From positions 248,001-312,000 of the forward strand of contig JADJYE010000032.1 of the NCBI GenBank assembly GCA_016719945.1: a stretch of 64,000 nt of DNA, given 5' to 3'. The stretch comes from Polyangiaceae bacterium (GTDB lineage Bacteria > Myxococcota_A > Polyangia > Polyangiales > Polyangiaceae). This document shows positions 9,401 to 18,615 of this stretch, piece after piece (positions within the stretch are counted from its first letter, which is position 1; each line of letters starts with the position of its first letter). Both the position numbers and the translations under genes were made by a program. A model generated the notes under the pieces. The model had not been told where the DNA came from, made no database searches, and saw only the letters and a program-made list of their open reading frames with translations.

Positions 9401-12400
9401 GCGGAGGCGCTGGCGACGAAGCGCGGGCGCTCGGCGGCGAGCTCCTCGACCAGGTAGCGCGCCGCCGTCCGACGCTCGGCCTCGGTCGTCTCGAGCCGAT
9501 GGCTCGAGGCGGCGGCGAGGATGCGCGGCTCGAGCTCAGCCGCGAGCTCGAGCTGCGGGGCGACCGAGCCGAGGCGCAGCTTGAGGCGACCGTAGCTCTT
9601 CGCCCGCCGGTGCACGATCGCGCGCTCCTCCTCGGAGAGGCCGACCCACGCGAGCGCCGCGAGGGCGCGCGGCGTGGCCGCGTAGCGCAAGAGCCCCGCG
9701 GCCGCGCGCATCACGAGGGCCTTGTCGAGGATCAGCGCCGCGTCGACGTCGTGGACGCCGCGCTCATAGCCCTCGTCGTGGCGCGTCTGAGAGTACGCGC
9801 GCACGATCTCGAGCAGGGCCGCCGGCACTCCATCGGCCGAGGTGGTCGAGCTCGCCGCGACGTGCGCCGCGTTGAGCGCGTCGAGGGACAACCCCTCGGC
9901 GCCGCGCTCGGCAGCCGACAAGATGCTCGCGGCGAGGAACTCTGCGCGATAGACCTGGGCGGTCTCGCTCACCAGCTGCTGGTCCCAGAGATCGCGGTTG
10001 TCGTCGAGGGCGGCGTCGTCGATGCGCTCGAAGAAGTCGGTCCCCGTGAGGTGGACGTACAGCACGTCGAGGCCGGTGCCGTCGTCCTTGCGGGGGACCA
10101 GCGCGAGCTCGACCGGCTGGGTGTTGACGTTGAAGCGGTGCGTGCCGAAGCGGATGACGTTGTCGCCGCCCTCGAACAGATCGGTCTTGTCGCGCAGGGC
10201 GCGGACCGCATCCTGGCGGGCGCTCTTGAGCTTCGACTCGAGCTCGTCGCCCTTCACGCTGGCGCCGATGTCGAACAGCTGCTTCGCGAGGTCTCTCAGC
10301 TTGAGGACCATCGCGTCCGACGCGAAGTACGTGTTCAGGTCGTCGGGCGAGGAGAACGTGCGCGCCTTGCGCTGGATGCCCGCGATGATGCGGTCGGCCG
10401 CGCCGACGATGTTCTGCGCGCGCCGCTGCCGCTCGTCGAGCAGCGCCTGGCGCTTGGCGGCGATCGAGTCGGTCACCTCCTCGCGCTTCTGCGCGAGGTC
10501 CCCCAGGAACTCGTCGAACTCGCCGAAGCGCCCTTCCAGCTCCTCGAGCGCGAGCAACAGCCGCGACAGCGTCTCGTCGCACTTTTCGGGCGTGTCGCAG
10601 AGCGAGATCGACGACACGACGTTCTGACCGAAGAGCTTGAACTGCGCGCCGAACTCGCTGCGTCCCTCGGCGGCCGCGAGCTCCTTGCGCCGCGCGGCCA
10701 GCGTCGCCCGCGCTCGGTTCAGCTGCGAGTACGCCTCGCTGATCCCCTCGAGGATGCGCGTGCGCTGCGTCGGATCGTCGATCTTCAGGCCGTTGATGAT
10801 GTCGCCGAGGACCTGGAGGCCCTCGCCGACCTTGTCGACGTCGGTCGTGATCGGCTTGAGCTCGGCCGCCTTCTGGGCCTCGCCCACCTTCGTGACCACG
10901 TCGGAGAGGCGCTGCACCAGCGGCTGTAGGGCCGTCGGTTGGAGCAGAAACTCGACCGCGCCCTTCGACACCTCGTCGTAGGCCGTGACGACCTGCTTCT
11001 CGAGCTCGTCGACGCGGGCGAGGTTCATGTAGCGCATCTCGCGCAGCGTGATCAGGTGGCCGCGCTGCTTGCGCAGCTCGGTCAGCGAGCCCATGAAGTC
11101 CTCGACCGACTTCATGTCGGACAAGCGCAGGCCGTCGATGAGCCGCTGCTGAGAGGCCTCGGCCTGCGCCAGCGCGTCCCCGCTGCGCTTGCGGATGGCC
11201 GCGACCTTCTCGAACTCGTCGATGATGAGATCGGCCGTCGCCGCGAGGGCGTTCACGCTCGAGGCGAGGTCGTGGGCCTCGGGGTTCGGCAGCCAGTAGA
11301 ACGAGTCGACCATGCGCCGGCACGACGAGGACACGTCCTCGTAGCTCTGGCGCGTCGGGCTCTCGACGCTGGCGATCCGCTGCAGCGTGAGCGCCTCTGA
11401 GATGCCGCGGACGAGCTCGGCGTTGCCGACCTTCGACAGGAACGAGCCGTCGGTCGGCGCAGCGGCGGCGTGCTCTTGGGTGCAGAACGGCGTCTGCCAG
11501 ATCTGCATCGGGTGCACCTTCGTCGGCTCGTCGCTGAGCGACTTGAAGATGACCAGCTTGCCGTCGTCGAAGATCGTGTACCCGTGGCACGAGAGCGGCG
11601 TGCTCACCTCTTTGCGGATGAGGTTGTACGGCAAGAGCAGGTACGCCCCGTCCTCGATGCGGTCGTAGACGAAGAGCACGTCCTCGCCGTTGGGCGCCTT
11701 GAACTGGCGGCGGAACACCATCCCCCGCGGCTCGGCGTCGAAGACCTTGTACTCGCCGGTGCGCAGGTAGAAACCGCCCGGGAAGATGATGCCCTGGTCC
11801 TCGGGGAGCTGGTGGCACGCCTCGCCGATCGCGTCGATGCGCACCACGTTCTGCGTGCGCGTGTTGAAGACGAGGTAGCGGTAGCTTTCCTCTCGGTACG
11901 GCTTGATCTTGAGGATGATCAGGACGCCGAGCTTGGCGTACTGGATGTCCGCGTCGTCGAGCGTCTGGTTCGCGTCCTCGACGGCCTCGCGGTAGACGCC
12001 CCGGCCATCCCTCGTGTTGTTCTCGACCTTGATCGTGAGATCGCCGCCGACCGTCTCGACGAAGACCTCGTCGAGGATCGAAAAATGGGGATGATCGCCT
12101 GAGCGCTGGTCATCGCGGCGAACGGGCGTGAAGTTGAAGTCGTGCTGCCGGGGCAGCACGTTGTCCTCTTCGCCGCGCGCGTCGATGAACTTGATCGCGC
12201 CGGTCTTGTCGATGCCCCAGCGGAAGACCTTCTGATCCGAGACCTTCGCGCCGATCTGGAAGATCGCGAGCAGGCGCGTCTCCGTCGTGCGGATCATCAG
12301 GAGCTTCGTGTCGCGGTGGTATTTGTAGAGGTCCCCGAACTCGCGCACGAACGTCGGGTCGGCGAGGTAGTGCCCCTCGCCGATCGGCACCGTCGACAGA

Positions 12401-12735
12401 TCGAACGCCTCGCCGGAGGGCGTGAAGTTGTGGACGCTGAAGACATCGGAGACGACCGTCTCCGTCTTCAGCCCCATGAAGACCGTGTAGCCGAACAGCA
12501 GCTTGCCCTGCACCGCGCGGATGTCGCGCGGCAGGCAGTTGTTCTCGGTGCGGGCGCGCTCGGTCGCGAGCAGGGCCAGCTGAGAGCCGCCGAACGTCTT
12601 GATGCGAAGCTCGTTCAGGCCCTCGGCTCGCTTGCCGAGCTCGGCGGCCTGCTCGAGCAGGCGCTTTCGGATGACGTCGTAGCTGCCGCCCTCGAGCTCT
12701 GCCGCGCTGTCCCCTTCGACGGTCTTGTCGGTCAT
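6451..12735 (-). CDS. Giant AAA+ protein (2094 aa; 'DNA repair ATPase'-like) with coiled coils and C-terminal PilZ-like domain
   Basis: A 2094-residue cytosolic protein. Domains in order: a beta-rich N-terminal region (about 60-430), long coiled coils (about 480-860), a mixed helical region (about 900-1230), an AAA+ ATPase with Walker A SPPGYGKTT near 1308 and Walker B NVMLYLDDIQ near 1370 plus AGNPYTESG, helical segments, an Ala/Gln-rich coiled coil (about 1760-1880), a Gln/Gly-rich linker, and a PilZ-like beta-barrel (about 1980-2090; RWSPKGDVVNEGG, VVEWTRPTG, FGARF). Related proteins are often labelled 'DNA repair ATPase', but nothing here shows DNA repair. It follows the flotillin gene by 44 bases, so its likely role is remodelling linked to flotillin membrane scaffolds. 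The PilZ tail suggests c-di-GMP input, although the canonical RxxxR is not evident. Confidence 0.88.
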   Translation of the reverse strand: MTDKTVEGDSAAELEGGSYDVIRKRLLEQAAELGKRAEGLNELRIKTFGGSQLALLATERARTENNCLPRDIRAVQGKLLFGYTVFMGLKTETVVSDVFSVHNFTPSGEAFDLSTVPIGEGHYLADPTFVREFGDLYKYHRDTKLLMIRTTETRLLAIFQIGAKVSDQKVFRWGIDKTGAIKFIDARGEEDNVLPRQHDFNFTPVRRDDQRSGDHPHFSILDEVFVETVGGDLTIKVENNTRDGRGVYREAVEDANQTLDDADIQYAKLGVLIILKIKPYREESYRYLVFNTRTQNVVRIDAIGEACHQLPEDQGIIFPGGFYLRTGEYKVFDAEPRGMVFRRQFKAPNGEDVLFVYDRIEDGAYLLLPYNLIRKEVSTPLSCHGYTIFDDGKLVIFKSLSDEPTKVHPMQIWQTPFCTQEHAAAAPTDGSFLSKVGNAELVRGISEALTLQRIASVESPTRQSYEDVSSSCRRMVDSFYWLPNPEAHDLASSVNALAATADLIIDEFEKVAAIRKRSGDALAQAEASQQRLIDGLRLSDMKSVEDFMGSLTELRKQRGHLITLREMRYMNLARVDELEKQVVTAYDEVSKGAVEFLLQPTALQPLVQRLSDVVTKVGEAQKAAELKPITTDVDKVGEGLQVLGDIINGLKIDDPTQRTRILEGISEAYSQLNRARATLAARRKELAAAEGRSEFGAQFKLFGQNVVSSISLCDTPEKCDETLSRLLLALEELEGRFGEFDEFLGDLAQKREEVTDSIAAKRQALLDERQRRAQNIVGAADRIIAGIQRKARTFSSPDDLNTYFASDAMVLKLRDLAKQLFDIGASVKGDELESKLKSARQDAVRALRDKTDLFEGGDNVIRFGTHRFNVNTQPVELALVPRKDDGTGLDVLYVHLTGTDFFERIDDAALDDNRDLWDQQLVSETAQVYRAEFLAASILSAAERGAEGLSLDALNAAHVAASSTTSADGVPAALLEIVRAYSQTRHDEGYERGVHDVDAALILDKALVMRAAAGLLRYAATPRALAALAWVGLSEEERAIVHRRAKSYGRLKLRLGSVAPQLELAAELEPRILAAASSHRLETTEAERRTAARYLVEELAAERPRFVASASAAALKEALVSELERSGGRRDFDEDLRSLEKHPAERLGLVSSWLSALLGRSADLEQHRHAMLEAAVLVAVDRKLDREPSSAVADALVPGLLGQHSSVKERNLHLRLDEWLGRLARFSEERVPRFRKFRKTKQEILDRERKRLRLDEFAPRILSSFVRNRLIDEVYLPLVGANLAKQMGSAGESKRTDQMGLLLLISPPGYGKTTLMEYVANRLGLIFMKVNGPALGHEVTSIDPNDAPNATARQEVDKINLALEMGNNVMLYLDDIQHTNPELLQKFISLCDAQRRIEGVWKGRTRTYDMRGKKFCVVMAGNPYTESGQKFKIPDMLANRADTYNLGDILEGKDDLFALSYLENALTSNRVLQPLSGRDPKDTHKLIRMAKGESLPMTELQYPYSAAEVNEITEVLKRLFAVQSVLLKVNLEYIASASQDDNFRTEPPFKLQGSYRNMNKISEKIVAAHTPDEVESIVDDHYAGESQTLTTGAEHNLLKLGELRGRMAPEKAERWKEIKKGFVRVKMMGGKEDDPVARVTGALGGIGEQLDSVQKSLASMAASSQDPAKLIAAEIDRLHGALEALAARDLSIQVERDPAIAELLSQQLRSVESSLAPVVQAVAESLLVASQSAHTLGREQGEALRAAIADAAAKVQEIAASQDAMARAQAQQAHSLEQARQAAAAQQQQVAQAAQQIAAQARDALAAQQQMASHQAQIVAHQRELAAQQQHAAALQHQQAVAAQQAVAAQQAMAAQQAAAAQRPQTQPPPAMGLVQRPGASPEENEMVARAQQVLAAARQAGVSPEVTAAVNRVEHRLGELTQLVQSLQAGITHGVAQAAAANSARGQRQRGQGHAQSQAQGQPQAQANPQAQGRQQSLPVDDGGMLRFDTLIDLTSHSNFYRWSPKGDVVNEGGVFVATRRRPPNIGDSVVLRLQLPGGAELEARGVVEWTRPTGHPGGVPGFGARFADLPTYARQLVDHFVTSRPPLVFEQS

Positions 12736-12779
12736 GTCGCTTCGCTCGTCCTCAGGTCATCCCCCCCGAAGGCTCGGGC

Positions 12780-14984
12780 TCACTTGTGCGTGAGCTCGTC
12801 GATGCCCAGGTCCTTCGCGCGGGCGGCGAGCTTGGCGATCTTCTGGCGGGCGTCGTCGTCGGCGCCGACCATCAGCTTCGCCAGCACGCCGCTCAGGGTC
12901 AGGTTCTTCGCCGTCTCGCTGTCGGCGTGCATGAGGATGTCCTTGAGGTCGGCCGAGAGGCTCTTGTTGCCGTTGACGTAGTCGCCGAGCACGGCCTTGA
13001 GCGTGTCGCTCTGGTCGAGCGTGGTGTCGAACGACTGGCCGAGGCTGACCGCCTTGACGAAGCGGTCGAAGAACTGGCCGTCGCCGCCGACGATCTGGAT
13101 CTTGGCGTGCTCGAACGCGTGGCTGAGGATCGACGCCTGCTGCTCGGCGATCGCCTTGCGCGTCTCCAGGGTGTGCAGGGCGACGTCCTTGTTCGCCTGC
13201 AGGCGGATGCGAAACTCCTCGTGGTCCCGGCTCTCCGGGTCGAGGTTCTTCATGGCGGCGGCCTTCTCCTGGATACCCGCGGCCTCGGCGCTGAAGCGCA
13301 GCCGCGAGGCGTCGGCCTCGGCCGCGCCCTTCTTCTGGATGGCGCTCGCGTCCGCCTCGGCGACGCGCACCTTCGCCAGGCCGAGCTGCTCGTGACCTGC
13401 CGCCTCCGCCGCGAGGCGCTCCTTGATGATGAGCGCCTCGGCGAGGCCCCTTCTTCTCGATCGCGGCGGCCTCGGCCTCGGCGACCTTCACCTTGGCGAG
13501 GCCCTGCTTCTCCTCACCGAGCGCGGCCGCCTGCATCTTCTCGAGCGTGACCCGCGCCTCGACCATGCCGACCTTCTCGAGGGCGGCAGCCTCGGCCTCC
13601 TTCACGCGCACCTTCGCCAGACCCTCCGCGGCGGCCTCCGCCTGGATGCCCTCGGCGAGGCGGATCTTCGCGCGCGCCGTCTTGTCGGCGGACTCGAGGT
13701 CCGCCTCGGCGATCGAGAGCTGCTCGCGGCCCTTGTGCTTCGCCGCCTCGGCGGCCGCCTCTGCCGCCTTCACCGTCTTGACCAACCCCTCGGCGGCCTC
13801 GGCCTCCGCGGCGATCTTCACCGCCTCGCGGTTGCGGTTCGCGTCGGCGAGCACGCGCACGTCCTTGATGCGCTCTTCCTCCTCGGCGACGGTCTTGTCG
13901 ACGACGACGCGCGTCCGGATGATGTCCGCGATCTCCTTCTTCTTGCCCTCGAGCTCCTTGTCCTTGTTGATGCGCTGGATCTCGACCTCGCGCTCGCGCG
14001 AGAGAGCGCCTCGAGCTGCTGGGCCTTCTTCACGCGCTCGATCTCGATCGCGACCTCTCGCTCCTTCGCCTGACGGGCGACGAGGATCGCGCGCTCCTTG
14101 CCTTCGTTGGCGACGAGCGCCTCCTCCTCGTTCTTGTGGCGCATGAGGAGGGTCTTCTTCATCTCGTCTTCCGCGATGCGCCGGGCCTCGTTCTCCTCGC
14201 GGGCCTGGGCGACCGCGATCTCGCGCGCCTTCTTGGCCTCGGCCTCCGCGCGGCGCTGATCGAACCGGAAGATCGCCTCGTCGGAGGCGAGGTTCTGGCT
14301 GCCCATCTCCATGCGCTCCTTCTGGCGCAGGTCGTTCGTCTTCACGTTCTGGATGACGGTGAGATCCGTGATCTTACGGATGCCCTCGGCGTCCATGATG
14401 TTGTCCTTGTCGAGCGCCTCGATCGGCGTCTGCTCGAGGTAGTCGATCGCGCAGTCGTCAAGCTTGAAGCCGTTCAGGTCGGTGCCGATGACCCCGATGA
14501 TGTCGTCCTTGAACTGCTGGCGCTTGGTGTAGAGGTCCTCGAAGTTGAGGTTCTTGCCGACCGTCTTCAGCGCCTCGGAGAACTTCGCGTTGAACAGCTC
14601 GGCGGTGACGCGAGGGTCGCTCGCGCGCGAGCAGCCGATGGCCTGGGCGACCTTGAGCACGTCGGTCGACTCCTTGTTCACACGCACGAAGAACGTGACC
14701 TTGATGTCCGCGCGGATGTTGTCCTTGCAGATCAGGCCCTCCTTGCCGCGCCGATCGATCTCGATGGTCTTGACCGAGATGTCCATCGTCTCGGCCCGGT
14801 TGATGACCGGATAGACCACCATGCCGGTGAAGGTCACGTGCGGCTCGTTGCCCATCTTGTTGACGATGAGCGCGGTGCCCTGGTCGACCTGGCGCCAGAA
14901 CTTGGCGACCATGACGAGGACGCCGACGATCAACACGGCGATGGCGCCGACGATCCCGGCGATCAGAATGAGTTGGTTCGGCAT
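12780..14984 (-). CDS. yqiK: YqiK-type flotillin (SPFH/band 7), reading frame broken twice
   Basis: Membrane-anchored scaffold protein. The N-terminal helix (residues 8-30) is followed by an SPFH domain (about 30-220; KTIEIDRRGKEGL, NIRADIKVTFFVRV) and long Ala/Glu-rich flotillin coiled coils, ending in a compact domain (ILSHAFEHAKIQIVGGDGQFF) and ELTHK. ATG 14984 has AGGAG about 10 bases upstream. The coding signal leaves frame near 13,998-14,006 (after QLEALSR) and returns near 13,446-13,451 (a GGGG run after AAAIEKKG). The two breaks compensate, so the ends share a frame and only about 550 bases are displaced. Sequencing indels are the simplest explanation. Expected product about 735 residues. 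Confidence 0.85.
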
Positions 14985-15101
14985 GACGACGCGGCTCCTG
15001 TGCGGCGGGGCGGGACGGCCCCGAAGTGGGGCACCCAAGCTGCAAATTGACTGCCCCCCACCCCGGGGGCGCGGGGATGGTACACGGCCGGGGGCGCGCT
15101 G

Positions 15102-15623
15102 TCAGACGTCGCTGAGGGCGCAGCGTTCGACGCGAAATAGTGGCAGCTTCGCCGCGAGCTCCGACTCGAGCGCGACCGCGCCCTCGGCCGCGCGGGCCTC
15201 TCCGAACGACCGCTTGGAGGCGAACGCGGCGAGCGCGTCCGAGAGCGCGGGCCGCAGGGCGGACTCGAGCCTGCGGACGTCGCCGAGCACCTCGGCGGGG
15301 TAGGCGGCCGCGAGGGCGAGCACGTCGGCGGGGGCGTCGGAGGGGCGCACCGAGACGTCGAGCGCGACCTTGCGAGCGCCATCCAAGAAAGGCGCCTCGA
15401 CCTCGAGCGAGAGCGAGCGCTCCGTCAGATCGATCGTGTCGACGCGCTCGGCGCCGCCGACGAACGCGCCACGCCCGAGCAGGAGCGACGGCTCCTTGCC
15501 AGCTCTGCGGACGGTGAGCGCCGTGCCGGGGCGAGGCACCTGGTAGAACCGGAGGAACAAGACCAGCCCGATCGCGAGGGCGATCATCAGCCCGATCGAG
15601 AACGGCAGCAGGAACGGGACCAC
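15102..15623 (-). CDS. Short membrane-anchored SPFH/flotillin-like protein
   Basis: A 173-residue protein with an N-terminal hydrophobic helix (residues 4-26) followed by strands resembling the start of an SPFH domain (PGTALTVRRAGKEPSLLLGRGAFV; the YqiK-like neighbour has the same DQGTALIVNK layout). A helical part follows with no coiled-coil tail. It looks like a shortened paralogue of the downstream flotillin, perhaps a co-assembling partner or regulator. It starts 6 bases after the YqiJ-like gene and lies 117 bases upstream of the flotillin ATG. Homology to SPFH is inferred from layout, not from strong motifs. Confidence 0.72.
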   Translation of the reverse strand: MVPFLLPFSIGLMIALAIGLVLFLRFYQVPRPGTALTVRRAGKEPSLLLGRGAFVGGAERVDTIDLTERSLSLEVEAPFLDGARKVALDVSVRPSDAPADVLALAAAYPAEVLGDVRRLESALRPALSDALAAFASKRSFGEARAAEGAVALESELAAKLPLFRVERCALSDV

Positions 15624-15629
15624 GCGTCG

Positions 15630-16477
15630 TCAGCCTCTCTTGTCGGCGCCCGGCGCCGGCCGATCTGCCTCTAGCATGGCCTCGACCTCGGCGGCCGCCT
15701 CGGCCTCCTCTTTCGAGCTGCCGAGGCGCTGGCGACCCATGGAGTCGGGCATCGGCTCGACCTCGAACGCCTCCTTGGCGGCGTCCCAGTGGACCAGCAC
15801 GACGCGATCGCCTCGCTTGAGCGCGTTCTGCCGGCCCTCGCGCACCTCGAGGATCAGGCCAGCGCCGCCGTCCTCCAGGGTGGCCTGGCCGAACCTCCCC
15901 GTCACCTTGCCCGTGCTGATGGTGGCGATCTTTCCGACGAAATCGGAGCTCTTCTTCGCCTTGTGAACCTTGAAGATCGGGGCGAGCGGTCGGATCGCGA
16001 ACGACGTGAGCAGGAGCGACGCGACCGAGGTGCCGAGGAAGATCGGCAGCCCGAGCAGGAAGCTCGGCACGCCGAACGTGAGCCCGTAGAGCCCGGTCAT
16101 CAGCAGGCCGAGGATGGAAAAGAGCGAGCCGACCACCGTGACCGGAGCGTTGCGCAGCTGGAGGGTCGAGAGGAAGCCGGCGCCCGCTCCCTCGACCTCG
16201 ATGCCCCCCTGGTACACGTCGCCCGCCCCCTTCGCCGCTCCAGCGACACCCTCCGCGGCTCCGTCTGCGGCTCCGTCCGCGGCGCCCTTGGCCGCCCCGG
16301 CGATCCCCCGAAGGCGCCCTTCACCGCGCCTTCCATGACGCCCTCCTTCGCGCCACCGAGCGAGTCGATGTCGACTGCGCCGACGATGACGAAGACCCAG
16401 TACAACATGGCGAGCGCCGTCAGCACGGTGAACACCACCGCCGGGAAGGCGAAGAGCACGGCGAAGATCTCGCTCAT
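15630..16477 (-). CDS. yqiJ: YqiJ-like membrane protein with OB-fold (NfeD-type), one frame break
   Basis: Partner protein of YqiK-type flotillins. The reading frame from ATG 16477 begins with an N-terminal membrane helix (FAVLFAFPAVVFTVLTALAM) and an Ala/Gly/Asp linker. Three further hydrophobic segments and an OB-fold core (KIATISTGKVTGRFGQATL, RVVLVHWD) follow. The two parts are in different frames, joined at a five-base C run (16,305-16,309 on the plus strand); one extra base there would restore a single frame with a repetitive GAADGAA-type linker. E. coli has the same yqiJ-yqiK gene order. The gene heads the minus-strand operon toward the flotillin and the giant AAA protein. Confidence 0.8.
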
Positions 16478-16579
16478 CGCCGCGTAGGCTACGGCGGACC
16501 GCGCGAGCGCGATAGCGTGAGGGTCCCGCCCTGCGACGCCTGGTTGGGGTCCCCCCGGACGGTCAGCAGGTCGTCGCGT

Positions 16580-18040
16580 ATGCTCCAAGCCATGGAAGCC
16601 GGGGGACGGGCCGCGCTGGCGGCCTTGCAGTCGGAGCTGGGCGACGTCGCGACGGGCGAGGCTGCGGCGCGGATCTGCTCGCGCGGTGTCGCGGACTTCG
16701 TCCAATCCTCCGCCCCGGTCTCGCTGCTCGACGCGCTGCTTCGCGCGCTCGACCGCGCCCTCGGCGCCCAGCTCGACCGCATCTATGCGGAGCCGAGGCT
16801 GCGCGAGCTGGAGACGCGCTGGCGCGGCCTGTGGCTCCTCGTGCAGCACGTCGACACGCGCCAGAACATCCGCGTCGAGCTGCTCAACAGCAGCAAAGAG
16901 GACCTGCTCGCGGACTTCGAGGACGCCCCCGATATCCCCAAGTCGGGCCTGTACAAGCAGGTGTATTCGGCCGAATACGGCCCCTTCGGCGGCCGGCCGT
17001 TCGCGCTGTTGGTGGCCGACTACACGATCGGCGCCGCCGACCGCGGGCTCGTCGAGCGGCTCGGCTCCGTCGCCGCCATGGCCGCGATGGTGTTCGCGCT
17101 CGAGGCCGGACCCACCCTGCTCTCCCAGCCCGAGCGCTGGGCTCGCCTGCGCGCGGGTCGCGACGCGACCCACCTGGCGATGGTGAGCGGTCGCTTCGCC
17201 GTGCGCGGCCCGCACCCCTGGCCAGCGGGCGGCGAGCGCTCCTGGAGCTACGAAGAGCCGGTCGACGCGCCGCGTTTCGCGCCGGGCAGCCTGGCCCTCG
17301 CCATCACCATCGCGAGGAGCTTCGCCCTCTGGCGCACGCCGGTGCACCTTGCGGGTTCTGCCGTCGGGCGTGTGTCGGGGCTGCCCTCGTGGGATGGCCG
17401 CACGGGCGACCAAGCCGCCTCACACGAGGCGATCGCAGCCGCGGAGCGGCAAGGGCTGGTGCTCGTCGGGGAGACGGCCGACGGCGAGATCATGGTCGCC
17501 AACGCGCGCAGCTTCTGGTCCGAGGACGGCGCGGGCGATGGCCGCGACAGCTACGAGACCTGGGCCCGCGGCCAGCTCACGCATGTCCTCTTTGCAGCGC
17601 GCGTCATGCACTACATCAAGGTCCTGCAGCGCGAGCAGATCGGCACCTGGAGAGAGCGGGAGGACCTCGAGCGCGAGCTGCAGCGCTGGTTGGACGAATA
17701 CGTCGGACCCAGCGACGCTTCTCCCCACCGCGAAGGAGAGGAGCAGGTCGTCGCTGCGCTGCTCCGCGACCCGACCGACGCCGACGCGCTCGCCGTCTAC
17801 GCCGATTGGCTCGAGCAGCACGGGCGTCACGCCGAGGCCGCGTTGGCTCGACGCGGAGCGGTCACCCGCGACGCCGCGCCAGAGGCCGCGGTGCAGTCTC
17901 GTCCGCTGGCGAGCGCCTCGATCCGTATCGAGGACGTCGATGGCAACGCCGGCTGGTACCGGTCGACGCTGCGCGTGACCCCTGCGTGGGGCAGCGGACA
18001 CGGAGAGATCGAGCTCCTCAACAAGCTCGACCGCGAATGA
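16580..18040 (+). CDS. Orphan TssC-like contractile-sheath protein with inserted repeat-companion segment
   Basis: A 486-residue protein resembling the T6SS large sheath subunit TssC/VipB. Family signatures include LETRWRGLWLLVQHVD, VELLNSSKEDLLADFEDA, the SGLYKQVYSAEYGPFGGRPF region, and near the C-terminus HYIKVLQREQIGTWREREDLER with LQRWLDEYV. A TIGR02996-type repeat-companion segment (VVAALLRDPTDADALAVYAD plus WLEQHGR, about 385-423) sits between WLDEYV and the final strand region RPLASASIRIEDVDGNAGWY, which in TssC makes the handshake strand. No TssB, TssK, ClpV or VgrG gene is nearby. Start: ATG 16580 chosen; ATG 16592 is possible. Confidence 0.8.
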   Translation: MLQAMEAGGRAALAALQSELGDVATGEAAARICSRGVADFVQSSAPVSLLDALLRALDRALGAQLDRIYAEPRLRELETRWRGLWLLVQHVDTRQNIRVELLNSSKEDLLADFEDAPDIPKSGLYKQVYSAEYGPFGGRPFALLVADYTIGAADRGLVERLGSVAAMAAMVFALEAGPTLLSQPERWARLRAGRDATHLAMVSGRFAVRGPHPWPAGGERSWSYEEPVDAPRFAPGSLALAITIARSFALWRTPVHLAGSAVGRVSGLPSWDGRTGDQAASHEAIAAAERQGLVLVGETADGEIMVANARSFWSEDGAGDGRDSYETWARGQLTHVLFAARVMHYIKVLQREQIGTWREREDLERELQRWLDEYVGPSDASPHREGEEQVVAALLRDPTDADALAVYADWLEQHGRHAEAALARRGAVTRDAAPEAAVQSRPLASASIRIEDVDGNAGWYRSTLRVTPAWGSGHGEIELLNKLDRE

Positions 18041-18594
18041 CGAGCGACGCTCACCTCGTGGCCCATTTCGATCGAGAGGGCGGACGGGACGTGGCCAAGG
18101 TCACGCGCCGCGACGGGTCGACCGTCTCCTGGTCCACGCCGAGCTATGGCGGGGCGCTGCCCCACGACGCCGTGCACCTCGTGCTCGAGAGCGCCTTCGG
18201 CTTGCGGCTCGGCCTCTTTGGCCTCGTCGACCGCGGCGCCAATCCCGGCGCGGTCAACCGCGAGGTGGCCCTCGCGCGCCGCGCAGATCGGCGCCCGACC
18301 GGCTTCGGTCACGACCTCGACGAGCTGCTCACCGCGGAGGCGCTCTGTGCCGTTCATTGGTACGATCCGGCCCTCGGACCCGCCCGCCGGAGGGACATCG
18401 CGGCGCGCTGTGCGGACTTCGGCGCCCCGCTCCCGGACAGCTCGGCGCTGCAAAAGCTCGGGCGCGTCGTCGTGGTGATGCGAGCCTTGCGCGCCGACTT
18501 CCGCGCGCGCGGCGAGCGCGGCCTCGTGTTGCGCTACCGCCCGAGCGATCCGCGGCGAGGGCTCCACGCGCTCGTACGCCGTCTGGCCGGCTGA
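18037..18594 (+). CDS. Hypothetical protein, co-translated with TssC-like gene
   Basis: A 185-residue protein of unknown function. Its ATG overlaps the TssC-like stop codon (ATGA), indicating translational coupling. It has no signal peptide or membrane segment, is rich in Arg and Asp, and contains HYDLDELLTAEALCAVHW-like helical sequence (the actual start is GHDLDELLTAE near residue 90). The strand-rich N-terminus (HLVAHFDREGGRDVAKVT) and compact size would fit an adaptor or partner of the upstream sheath-like protein, but this rests only on position. Confidence 0.75.
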   Translation: MTSDAHLVAHFDREGGRDVAKVTRRDGSTVSWSTPSYGGALPHDAVHLVLESAFGLRLGLFGLVDRGANPGAVNREVALARRADRRPTGFGHDLDELLTAEALCAVHWYDPALGPARRRDIAARCADFGAPLPDSSALQKLGRVVVVMRALRADFRARGERGLVLRYRPSDPRRGLHALVRRLAG

Positions 18595-18615
18595 TCTGGG
18601 GTACGCTCGCGCCTC

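Noticed and set aside
16831..18594. Long frame overlapping the TssC-like gene on the same strand
   Set aside because: Only its last 185 codons (from ATG 18037) look like protein; the upstream part is an out-of-frame shadow of the TssC-like gene.
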